A stretch of DNA of 60,302 nt, from positions 1 through 60,302 of the forward strand of contig JAJPGT010000111.1 of the NCBI GenBank assembly GCA_021325655.1, in the 5' to 3' direction. A program made the translations under genes and the position numbers. The DNA is from Pseudomonadota bacterium (GTDB lineage: Bacteria; Chloroflexota; UBA6077; JAJPGT01). The notes beneath the pieces were generated by a model. The model did not search any database, was not told the DNA's origin, and saw only the letters and a list, made by a program, of their open reading frames with translations. Shown here piece by piece: positions 42,827 to 50,224 of this stretch (the stretch's first letter is position 1; each line of letters starts with the position of its first letter).

Positions 42827-44161
42827 ATGGCACTATCCCGGTTCGAGGACCCGGCCGAGCCCCGTGGGATCACCCGGCGGCAGTTCGTGGCGCGCCTCGG
42901 GGCGCTCGGTCTCTCGATCTCCGCAGTGAGCGGGCTGCTCGCCGCCTGCTCGTCCGTGCCCGCCGCGCCAACCTCCGCCCCTGCGGCTGCGCCCACGTCA
43001 GCGCCAGCCGCTCCGCCCACCCGCGCCGCGGCGGCCGCGACCACCACCGCTCCGGCCGCTGCGGCGACGAAGGCGCCGGCGGCAGCGGCCACCACAGCGC
43101 CCGCGGCCACTCCGACCCCGGCTGCGCCCGCCGCGACGAGCGCCCCGGCCGCGGCCGGGGGCAAGAAGCTGAAGGTCGCCTACATCTACGTCGGCCCGGT
43201 TGGCGACGCTGGCTGGACGTTCCGCCAGGATGAGGCACGCAAGGCGATGGAGAAAGCGTTCCCGGGCCTCGAGACCGCCTTTGTCGAGAGCGTTCCGGAG
43301 GGCGCGGACGTCGAACGAGTAGAAGAGGACTTCATCAACAAAGGCTTCAACGTGATCTTCGCCACCGCCTTCGGCTACCAGGACTTCAGCCTGCAGGTGG
43401 CCAAGCGGCATCCCGACGTGACGATCCTGAACGCCTCGGGAGACAAGACCGCACCGAACCTGGGCGAGTACTACGGCAAGCTCTGGGAGGGCCGCTACCT
43501 GACCGGGCTGGTGGCCGGGAAGATGGCCAAGGGTGACGTGGTCGGCTTCGTCGGGGCGCACCCGATCCCCGTTGTCATCTCCGGGATCAACGCCTTCACC
43601 CTGGGCGTGCGTGCGGTGAAGCCGAGCGCAAGGGTGAAGGTGGTGTTCACCAACTCCTGGTACGATCCGCCGGCGGAGAAGGAGGCGGGCAAGAGCCTGG
43701 TGAACGTCGGCGCGGACGTGGTGGCCCAGCACCAGGACACGCCGTCGGTGCTGCAGGCGGCGGCTGAGGCCGGCAAGTTCGGGATCGGCTCCGAGTCGGA
43801 CATGAGCAAGTTCGCTCCGGAGGCCTATCTGACCGGGACGATCTGGGACTGGGTACCCTACGAGACGAAGACGCTGAAGGAGATCATGGCCGGCACGTTC
43901 AAGGGCTCGGTGTACTGGGGCGATCTGAAAGATGGCACCGTCTCGCTCGGGCCGATGAACTCCAAGGTGCCGGACGACGTGAAGAAGCTGGTCGAGCAGC
44001 GCAAGCAGGACCTCATCAGCGGCACGTTCCAGATCTTCAAGGGGCCGCTGAAGGACCAGTCCGGCAAGGAGGTTGTCCCGGCCGGCAAGGTGCTGGACAT
44101 CCCGGACATCGTGACGATGGACTGGCTGATCGAAGGGACCGAAGGCGGCAAGAAGGCGTAG
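42827..44161 (+). CDS. BMP-family ABC transporter substrate-binding lipoprotein with Tat-type signal
   Basis: This 444-residue protein captures a solute outside the membrane. Its signal has a twin-arginine motif (TRRQFVARLG) and a lipobox ending at Cys41 (SGLLAAC), so it is probably a Tat-exported lipoprotein. Residues 42-112 are an Ala/Pro/Thr linker, then the BMP/PnrA domain starts KKLKVAYIYVGPVGDAGWTF and includes FATAFGYQDFSLQVAKRHPD and VVAQHQDTPSVLQAA. BMP proteins usually bind purine nucleosides or related bases. It opens an operon with one ATPase and two permeases. Confidence 0.93.
   Translation: MALSRFEDPAEPRGITRRQFVARLGALGLSISAVSGLLAACSSVPAAPTSAPAAAPTSAPAAPPTRAAAAATTTAPAAAATKAPAAAATTAPAATPTPAAPAATSAPAAAGGKKLKVAYIYVGPVGDAGWTFRQDEARKAMEKAFPGLETAFVESVPEGADVERVEEDFINKGFNVIFATAFGYQDFSLQVAKRHPDVTILNASGDKTAPNLGEYYGKLWEGRYLTGLVAGKMAKGDVVGFVGAHPIPVVISGINAFTLGVRAVKPSARVKVVFTNSWYDPPAEKEAGKSLVNVGADVVAQHQDTPSVLQAAAEAGKFGIGSESDMSKFAPEAYLTGTIWDWVPYETKTLKEIMAGTFKGSVYWGDLKDGTVSLGPMNSKVPDDVKKLVEQRKQDLISGTFQIFKGPLKDQSGKEVVPAGKVLDIPDIVTMDWLIEGTEGGKKA
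42950..43162 (+). repeat. Low-complexity Ala/Pro/Thr linker coding region
   Basis: About 71 codons encode irregular repeats of the type APAAAPTS, ATTTAPAA and ATKAPAAA between the lipidated Cys and the binding domain. It would be a flexible tether holding the domain away from the membrane. Slippage could change its length between strains. Confidence 0.6.
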
Positions 44162-44171
44162 GCGGCCCGCT

Positions 44172-45689
44172 GTGACGACACCGGCGCCGTTCGTCCAGTT
44201 GCGCGGCATCTGCAAGTCGTTCCCCGGCGTGCTCGCCAACGACCGGGTCGATTTCGCCGTCGCGGCCGGGGAGATCCACGCGCTGCTGGGGGAGAACGGC
44301 GCCGGCAAGTCCACCCTGATGGGCATCCTGAGCGGACGCTACCAGCCGGACGCGGGGGAGATCCTGCTGGACGGGCGGCCGGTGAGCTTCGGCTCGCCGG
44401 GCGACGCCATCAGCCACGGGATCGGGATGGTCCACCAGCACTTCCGGCTGGTCGAGTCGTTCACCGTGGTCGAGAATCTCGCCATCGGGCTGCACGGCGC
44501 CTCCTGGCTGCTGGACGCGCAAGTAATCGCCACCCAGGTGGAGCAGCTCGCCGCGCGCTACGGGCTGCGGGTCCACCCGCGCGCCCGGGTTGGGGCGCTC
44601 TCCGTCGGCGAGCGGCAGCGGGTGGAGATTCTGCGGGCGCTGTTTCGCGGCGCCCGCGTCCTGATCCTGGACGAGCCGACCGCGGTGCTCACCCCGCAGG
44701 AGACCCGGGCGCTGTTCGCAACCCTGCGGCAGCTTGCCGCCCAGGGCGCGGGGATCGTCTTCATCTCGCACAAGCTGGGCGAGGTGCTGGCGATCGCCGA
44801 TCGCATTACGGTGCTGCGCGCCGGCCGGGTGGTGGCCCAGGCCCGGCCGGGGGAGACAACCCAGGCCGAGCTGGCGCGGGCGATGGTCGGGCGCGAGCTG
44901 GGTGGCCCGCCCCCGCGCCAGCGCACGCCCCCCGGCCCGCCCCGGCTGGTGGTCGAGGGGCTGCGCGCCCGCCATGACGCCGGCTACGAGGCGCTGCGCG
45001 GGATCGACCTGGAGGTCCGGGCCGGGGAGATGCTCGGGCTGGCGGGCGTCGCCGGCAACGGGCAGCGCGAGCTGGCCGAGACGCTGGCCGGACTGCGGCC
45101 GGCCAGCGCCGGCCGGGTGCGCCTGGACGGCCACGATCTGACGAACCGCTCCCCGCGAGCGATCCACGCGGCCGGCCTGGCCTACGTCCCGGAGGATCGG
45201 CTCGAAACCGGCCTCGGGCCGGACCTGGCGGTCGCCGACAACCTCATCGTGCGCGACTACCACCGTCCGCCGCTGGCGCGCGGCCCATTCCTGGATCGCC
45301 GCGCCGTCACCGAGCGCGCCGCCCGGATCATCCGGGCGTTCGACGTCCGTGGTGCCCGCCCCTGGCTCCCGGTGCGGGCGCTGTCGGGCGGCAACGCCCA
45401 GAAGCTGCTGCTGGCCAGGGAGCTGGAGCGGCGGCCGCTGGCGCTGGTGGCGGCACAGCCGACGCGCGGGCTGGACGTCGCCGCGACCGAGGCGGTGCAC
45501 CGGCTGCTGCTGGAGCAGCGCCAGGCCGGGGCGGCCATCCTGCTGATCTCCGAGGACCTGGACGAGCTGCTGGCGCTGTCCGACCGGCTGGCGGTCATCT
45601 ACGAAGGGCGGATCATCGGGGTGCTGGACAACGAGGCGCTCGACCCGGACACCATCGGGCTGCTGATGGCCGGGGCGGGAGCGGCATGA
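44172..45689 (+). CDS. ABC transporter ATPase with two nucleotide-binding domains (BMP-type importer)
   Basis: This 505-residue ATPase powers the importer. The first domain has Walker A GENGAGKST, signature LSVGERQRVEI and Walker B LILDEPTAVL. The second domain has a degenerate Walker A (GVAGNGQREL) and signature LSGGNAQKLLLAREL, the arrangement seen in sugar and nucleoside (YufO/RbsA-like) ATPases where only some sites hydrolyse ATP. It starts at GTG ten bases after the binding protein and its stop overlaps the first permease ATG. Confidence 0.94.
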   Translation: MTTPAPFVQLRGICKSFPGVLANDRVDFAVAAGEIHALLGENGAGKSTLMGILSGRYQPDAGEILLDGRPVSFGSPGDAISHGIGMVHQHFRLVESFTVVENLAIGLHGASWLLDAQVIATQVEQLAARYGLRVHPRARVGALSVGERQRVEILRALFRGARVLILDEPTAVLTPQETRALFATLRQLAAQGAGIVFISHKLGEVLAIADRITVLRAGRVVAQARPGETTQAELARAMVGRELGGPPPRQRTPPGPPRLVVEGLRARHDAGYEALRGIDLEVRAGEMLGLAGVAGNGQRELAETLAGLRPASAGRVRLDGHDLTNRSPRAIHAAGLAYVPEDRLETGLGPDLAVADNLIVRDYHRPPLARGPFLDRRAVTERAARIIRAFDVRGARPWLPVRALSGGNAQKLLLARELERRPLALVAAQPTRGLDVAATEAVHRLLLEQRQAGAAILLISEDLDELLALSDRLAVIYEGRIIGVLDNEALDPDTIGLLMAGAGAA

Positions 45690-46816
45690 GCGGGCTACAG
45701 CTCCGGCTGGAGCGGCGCCCCGCGCCCTCGTCGCTGGCGCTGGCGCTGGTGCCGGCGCTGGCGCTGGTGCTCGCGCTCCTGCTGGGCGCGCTGGTGCTGC
45801 TCGCTACCCGGCACGATCCGGTCGCCGCCTACAGCGCCATGTTCAGCGGCGCCTTCGGTTCCTGGTACGCCGTCTCGGAGACGCTGGTCAAGGTGATCCC
45901 GCTGCTACTCGCCTCGCTGGCGGTGCTGCTCGGCTTCCGGATGAGCGTCTGGAACATCGGCGCCGAGGGCCAGCTCTACGCCGGGGCGATCGCCGCCTCC
46001 TGGGTCGCCCTGACGTTCCCGGACCTGCCGGCCAGCGTGATGCTTCCTGCCGCGCTCCTGGCCGGCTTCGTCGGCGGCTGCCTGTGGGCGCTGCCGCCCG
46101 CGGCGCTGCGGGCCTTCCTGGGAGTGAACGAGATCATCACCACGCTGATGCTCAACTACGTGGCGATCCTGTTCACCGGCTACCTGGTCACCGGCCCCTG
46201 GCGCGATCCGGCCACCGGCAACTTCCCCTACTCGCCCCGCTTCCCCGACGCTGCCGAGCTGCCGGCCATCCCCGGCACCCGGGTCCATCTCGGGCTGCCG
46301 CTCGGCCTGGTCGTCGCCGGGCTGCTCGCCCTGGTGCTCGACCGCACCCGCTGGGGCTACCAGCTACGGGTGATCGGCCGGGCGCCCAGCTTCGCCCGCT
46401 ACGCCGGGCTGGACCTCGCCCGCAATATCCTGCTGGTGCTCGTCCTGAGCGGCGGGATCGCCGGGCTGGCCGGGGTGGCGGAGCTGCTGGGCATCACCCA
46501 CCGGCTGCAGCTCAACCTCTCCAGCAGCTATGGCTACACCGCCATCGTCATCGCCTGGTTGGCGCGTCTGAACGTCGCCGCCACGCTCGTCGTCTCGCTG
46601 CTGTTCGCGGCGCTGCTGGTGGGCGGCTTCTCGATCCAGACCAGCGGGGTCCCGGCGGCGCTGGCGACGATCCTACAGGCGTCGATCCTGTTCTTCATCC
46701 TGGCCGGCAGCTTCCTGAGCCGCTACCGGGTGCGGCTCCGACGCCCGGCCCCCCGCCCCAGTGCCGCCACCCAGCCGCTGCTGGTGCCGCCGGGCGAAGG
46801 CGCCGCCGAACGCTGA
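45686..46816 (+). CDS. ABC transporter permease (BMP-type importer, first)
   Basis: This 376-residue protein has about nine or ten membrane segments of the BPD_transp_2 family. It includes LLGFRMSVWNIGAEGQLYAG, LGVNEIITTLMLNYVAILF and the cytoplasmic coupling phrase RVIGRAPSFARYAGLDL. It matches the YufP-like subunit of nucleoside importers. Its ATG is inside the ATPase stop (ATGA), ensuring balanced synthesis. The C-terminal tail after residue 350 is Arg/Pro-rich. Confidence 0.93.
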   Translation: MSGLQLRLERRPAPSSLALALVPALALVLALLLGALVLLATRHDPVAAYSAMFSGAFGSWYAVSETLVKVIPLLLASLAVLLGFRMSVWNIGAEGQLYAGAIAASWVALTFPDLPASVMLPAALLAGFVGGCLWALPPAALRAFLGVNEIITTLMLNYVAILFTGYLVTGPWRDPATGNFPYSPRFPDAAELPAIPGTRVHLGLPLGLVVAGLLALVLDRTRWGYQLRVIGRAPSFARYAGLDLARNILLVLVLSGGIAGLAGVAELLGITHRLQLNLSSSYGYTAIVIAWLARLNVAATLVVSLLFAALLVGGFSIQTSGVPAALATILQASILFFILAGSFLSRYRVRLRRPAPRPSAATQPLLVPPGEGAAER

Positions 46817-46829
46817 GGCCGGGCCAGCG

Positions 46830-47762
46830 ATGGACACTCAGCTCGTGATCGACATCCTCGCCGCGGTGGTCGTCGCTGCCACCCCGTTGCTGCTGGCCGG
46901 GCTGGGGGAGCTGGTGGCGGAGCGCAGCGGGGTGATCAATCTGGGGCTGGAAGGGATCATGCTGATGGGCGCGATTGCCGGCTTCGCCGCGATGAGCGCC
47001 ACTGGCAGCGCCCCGGTCGGCGCGCTGGCCGGACTGGCGGTCGGGGCGCTGCTCGGGCTGTTCCACAGCCTGTTCACTATCACCCTGCGCGCTGACCAGA
47101 TCGTCGCCGGGCTCACGCTGACGATCCTTGGCACCGGCCTGAGCGCCTACCTCGGCAAGCCGCTCATCGGTGTTCCGGCAGCCGCCACCTTCACCAGGGC
47201 CCCTTTGCCGCTGCTGTCCGATCTTCCCGTCCTGGGGCCGGTGCTGTTCCAGCAGAACGCGCTGGTGTACCTTACCTACCTGCTGGTTCCCGCGGTCGCG
47301 TTCCTGCTCCAGCGCACCCGCTGGGGCCTGCACGTCCGCGCCATCGGCGAGAACCCGGCCGCGGCCGACAGCCTCGGGGTGGGGGTGCAGAGCTGGCGCT
47401 ACGCCGCCGTCACCGTTGGCGCCGCGCTGGCCGGCCTGGCCGGCGCCTACCTCTCGCTCGCCTACTCTACATTCTGGATCGAGAACATGACCGCTGGCCG
47501 CGGCTGGGTCGCTCTCGGCCTGGTGATCTTCGCCGGCTGGAACCCCTTCCGCCTGGCGCTCGGCGCGCTGCTGTTCGGCGGGCTGGAAGCGCTCGGCTTC
47601 AACGCCCAGGCGCTCGGCGTGGGTATCCCCTCGCAGTTCCTACGAATGCTCCCCTACCTGCTGACGATCGTCGTCCTGGCGATCATCACCGTCCACGGCC
47701 GGCAGCGTGGCGCCGGCGTCCCCGCCGCCCTGGGCCTGCCCTACGAGCGCGAGACGAGCTAG
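46830..47762 (+). CDS. ABC transporter permease (BMP-type importer, second)
   Basis: This 310-residue permease is the YufQ-like partner, with about eight or nine membrane segments and the family phrases SGVINLGLEGIMLMGA, LRADQIVAGLTLTILGTGLS and VRAIGENPAAADSLGV. The ATG at 46830 is taken because the protein then begins MDTQLVIDILAAVVVAA, like relatives. It follows the first permease by 13 bases and completes the importer. The next gene is 76 bases on and may have its own weak promoter (TACAGT at 47783-47788). Confidence 0.93.
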   Translation: MDTQLVIDILAAVVVAATPLLLAGLGELVAERSGVINLGLEGIMLMGAIAGFAAMSATGSAPVGALAGLAVGALLGLFHSLFTITLRADQIVAGLTLTILGTGLSAYLGKPLIGVPAAATFTRAPLPLLSDLPVLGPVLFQQNALVYLTYLLVPAVAFLLQRTRWGLHVRAIGENPAAADSLGVGVQSWRYAAVTVGAALAGLAGAYLSLAYSTFWIENMTAGRGWVALGLVIFAGWNPFRLALGALLFGGLEALGFNAQALGVGIPSQFLRMLPYLLTIVVLAIITVHGRQRGAGVPAALGLPYERETS

Positions 47763-47838
47763 CGACGGCTCCCGCCCCCGGGTACAGTAGACTGGCAGGC
47801 GGCGAGTCTCCCAGGACAACCGCACTGGAGGAGCGGCG

Positions 47839-48558
47839 ATGCGGGCATACTTCTACGGCCAGGCCAAGGACGTTCCCGAGGTCTTCGACGAGTACTTCCG
47901 GGTGGACCGCACCGCGGTGGTATGCATCGACATGCACCGCGGGCACCTGGATACGGATGATCCCGCCTGCCCCTGTCCCGCGCCGCGGGCGCGCGAGATC
48001 GTCGAGCCGATCAACGCCTTCCACCGCGCTTGCCGCGCGCTCGGGATCCCGATCATCCACGTCCGCACCGTGCTCCGCAAGAGCGGGGTGGACGACACCA
48101 GGGGGGCGTTCCCGGCCGCGTGGCGCGCCACGTTCCCAATGACCGTTGGCCCGATCCCGGGCGCCGAGCAGCATGGCCTGGCCGGGACGCGCTGGACCGA
48201 GTTCGTCACCGAGGTGCTGGACCAGGACCACACGGTCGACTCGAAGAAGCGGCTCAGCCCGTTCTACCCCACCGATCTGGAGTTCCTGTTGCGGAACCTG
48301 CGGCGCGAGGTGATCGTGCTGGACGGCGGGTTCACCGACTGCTGCGTGCTGAACGCCGCCTTCGACGGCTCCAACCGCGGGTTCCGCGTGATCGTCCCAC
48401 AAGACCTCGTCCGCGGCTTCTCGCCCGAGATGGAGGACGCGGCGCTAAAGATCATCTCCTTGCACCTGGGGCTGGTGGTCGACTCGGCGGCGCTGCTTGA
48501 GGAGTGGCAGCGGCGGGTGGAGCCGGCGGCGCGGCGTTCCCCGGCCCTGGCGCGCTAG
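47839..48558 (+). CDS. Isochorismatase-family cysteine hydrolase
   Basis: This 239-residue enzyme has the catalytic triad of the family: Asp31 in VVCIDMHRGH, Lys137 in VDSKKRLSPF and Cys169 in GGFTDCCVLNAAF. The family includes nicotinamidase, N-carbamoylsarcosine amidase, maleamate amidohydrolase and ureidoacrylate amidohydrolase, and mostly cleaves amides. GGAGGAG precedes the ATG. Its place between a BMP importer and an amidase suggests amide hydrolysis late in the breakdown of an imported N-containing compound; exact substrate unknown. Confidence 0.92.
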   Translation: MRAYFYGQAKDVPEVFDEYFRVDRTAVVCIDMHRGHLDTDDPACPCPAPRAREIVEPINAFHRACRALGIPIIHVRTVLRKSGVDDTRGAFPAAWRATFPMTVGPIPGAEQHGLAGTRWTEFVTEVLDQDHTVDSKKRLSPFYPTDLEFLLRNLRREVIVLDGGFTDCCVLNAAFDGSNRGFRVIVPQDLVRGFSPEMEDAALKIISLHLGLVVDSAALLEEWQRRVEPAARRSPALAR

Positions 48559-48569
48559 CGGGCACGGCG

Positions 48570-49994
48570 ATGGACGCCACCGACCTCTGTTTTCTCTCGC
48601 TGGCTGACGCAGCGGAGCTGGTGCGCTCCCGCGCGGTCTCGGTGCTGGAGCTGGCGCGGGCGACGCTCGACCGGGCGCAGCGGCTGGAGCCACGGCTGAA
48701 CGCCTTCATCCGCCTGGACGGCGAGGGGCTGCTGGCCGCCGCTCGGCAGGCGGACGAGGCGCTGGCGCGGGGGGACAGGCGCGGGCCGCTGCACGGAGTG
48801 CCGCTCTCGCTCAAGGACCTGCTGGACGTCGCCGGGCAGCCGATGACCGCCGGCTCGCGCATCCTGGCCGGGCACGTCCCCGAGCAGGATGCCACGGTCT
48901 GGGCCCGGCTGCGCGCCGCCGGGGCGCTGCTGCTGGGGAAGACCAACCTGCACGAGTTCGCCTACGGGGCGACGACGATCAACCCTCACTACGGCCCGAC
49001 GCGCAACCCGTGGGACCTGGAACGCATTCCTGGCGGCTCCAGCGGCGGGAGCGCGGCGGCGGTGGCCGCCGGGGTAGGCTACGGCTCGATCGGCTCGGAC
49101 ACCGGCGGCTCGATCCGCCTCCCGGCCGCGCTGTGCGGGGTGGTCGGACTCAAGCCAACCTACGGACTGGTGTCGCGCCGCGGCGCCTTCCCGCTCTCTT
49201 GGAGCCAGGATCACCTCGGGCCGCTCGCCCGCACCGCGCTGGATTGCGCCCTCCTGCTCGACGCCATCGCCGGCCCGGATCCGGCCGATCCGACCACGCG
49301 CGCCGCCCGCCCCCCGGGCGCTGTCGCGGCGCTGCGCGGCGCTCCCGCGCACCTGCGCGACGTCCGGGTCGGGGTGTTGCGCGAGCACCGCGCCGGGGTG
49401 GTGGACGCGGAGGTTGGGGCGGCATTCGACCAGGCGATTAGCCAGTTCGCCGCGCTCGGGGCGGAGATCCATGAGGTGACGTTCCCCGAGGAGCCGCTGG
49501 CGATCAGCGCCGCGCAGACGATCCTGTTCGGCGAGGCGACCGCGGTGCACCAGAAGTGGCTGCGCGAGCGGGCCGACGACTACGGCGCGGACGTGCGCGG
49601 CCGGCTGGAGCTCGGCGCGCTCCTGCCCGGGGTGGACTACGTGCAAGCGCAGCGCCTTCGGACCCGGATCGTCCAGCGGATGCTCGCGGCAATGGCCGAG
49701 GTAGACGTGCTGGCCGGGCCCACGACCCCGATCCCGGCTCCACCGATCGCGGCGACGACGATCCGGGTGGAGGAGCGCGAGGTCGACCCGCGCACGGTGC
49801 TGCTCCGCTTCACCCGCCTGTTCGACCTGACCGGCCAGCCAGCGGTCTCCGTCCCCTGCGGCTTCACCGCTGGCGGTCTGCCCATCGGCCTGCAGCTCGC
49901 CGCCCGCCCCTGGGCCGACGCGCTCGTCCTGCGCATGGTCCATGCCTATCAGCAGGCGCTGGGCTGGTACGAGCGCCGGCCACCGCTGGAGTGA
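48570..49994 (+). CDS. Amidase (amidase-signature family)
   Basis: This 474-residue enzyme carries the Ser-cisSer-Lys triad: Lys82 in PLSLKDLLDVAG, the cis-Ser in GGSSGGS (157-158) and nucleophile Ser181 in GSDTGGSIRLPAA, followed by GVVGLKPTYG. It hydrolyses a carboxamide. It is not part of a gatCAB operon and has many Arg/Ala substitutions relative to GatA, so a catabolic amidase is more likely than tRNA amidotransferase. It follows the isochorismatase-like gene by 11 bases, apparently in one unit. No strong ribosome binding site. Confidence 0.92.
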   Translation: MDATDLCFLSLADAAELVRSRAVSVLELARATLDRAQRLEPRLNAFIRLDGEGLLAAARQADEALARGDRRGPLHGVPLSLKDLLDVAGQPMTAGSRILAGHVPEQDATVWARLRAAGALLLGKTNLHEFAYGATTINPHYGPTRNPWDLERIPGGSSGGSAAAVAAGVGYGSIGSDTGGSIRLPAALCGVVGLKPTYGLVSRRGAFPLSWSQDHLGPLARTALDCALLLDAIAGPDPADPTTRAARPPGAVAALRGAPAHLRDVRVGVLREHRAGVVDAEVGAAFDQAISQFAALGAEIHEVTFPEEPLAISAAQTILFGEATAVHQKWLRERADDYGADVRGRLELGALLPGVDYVQAQRLRTRIVQRMLAAMAEVDVLAGPTTPIPAPPIAATTIRVEEREVDPRTVLLRFTRLFDLTGQPAVSVPCGFTAGGLPIGLQLAARPWADALVLRMVHAYQQALGWYERRPPLE

Positions 49995-50118
49995 GTGCCA
50001 GCGAGCGGGCAGCCCCTGTAGCATAGCGCGCCATTTCGGCCCCATTGCAAGGCAGCGGTTCCCCGGGGCTCGCTACGGAAGTGCCGCCCCTTAGCGGCGT
50101 TCCAGGGAGCCAATCCGC

Positions 50119-50124
50119 TATAAT
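50119..50124 (+). promoter_or_regulatory. Consensus -10 box upstream of gyrA
   Basis: A perfect TATAAT without a recognisable -35. Transcription would begin near 50131, so the long inverted repeat at 50138-50202 would form at the very 5' end of the gyrA message. Confidence 0.48.
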
Positions 50125-50137
50125 TGCGCGTGTCTAG

Positions 50138-50202
50138 CAGGGGCTGAGAGTGAGGGACGCAGGACGGGCCGAGTGTCTTGCGTCCCTCACTCTCAGCCCC
50201 TG
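50138..50202 (+). promoter_or_regulatory. 24-bp perfect inverted repeat in the gyrA leader
   Basis: Arms 50138-50161 and 50179-50202 are exact reverse complements (left arm starts CAGGGGCTGAGAGTGAGG). The 17-base spacer can add a G-U pair and three more pairs (GGAC with GTCT), making a stem of about 28 bp capped by nine bases. It ends 22 bases before the gyrA ATG, leaving AGGGGGTAGGT free. It may be an RNA stem controlling stability or translation, a cruciform-forming supercoil sensor, or the trace of a small mobile element. Confidence 0.75.
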
Positions 50203-50224
50203 TCTTCGCGTCTAGGGGGTAGGT

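Noticed and set aside
48555..50045. Long open frame antisense to the amidase gene
   Set aside because: It mirrors the codon pattern of the amidase, whose catalytic motifs are intact. High GC content commonly opens such antisense frames.
50138..50202. TPP riboswitch or T-box before gyrA, suggested by GGGCTGAGAG
   Set aside because: Only the CTGAGA piece fits. The second conserved TPP segment and T-box sequence are absent, and the whole region is explained by one long perfect stem.
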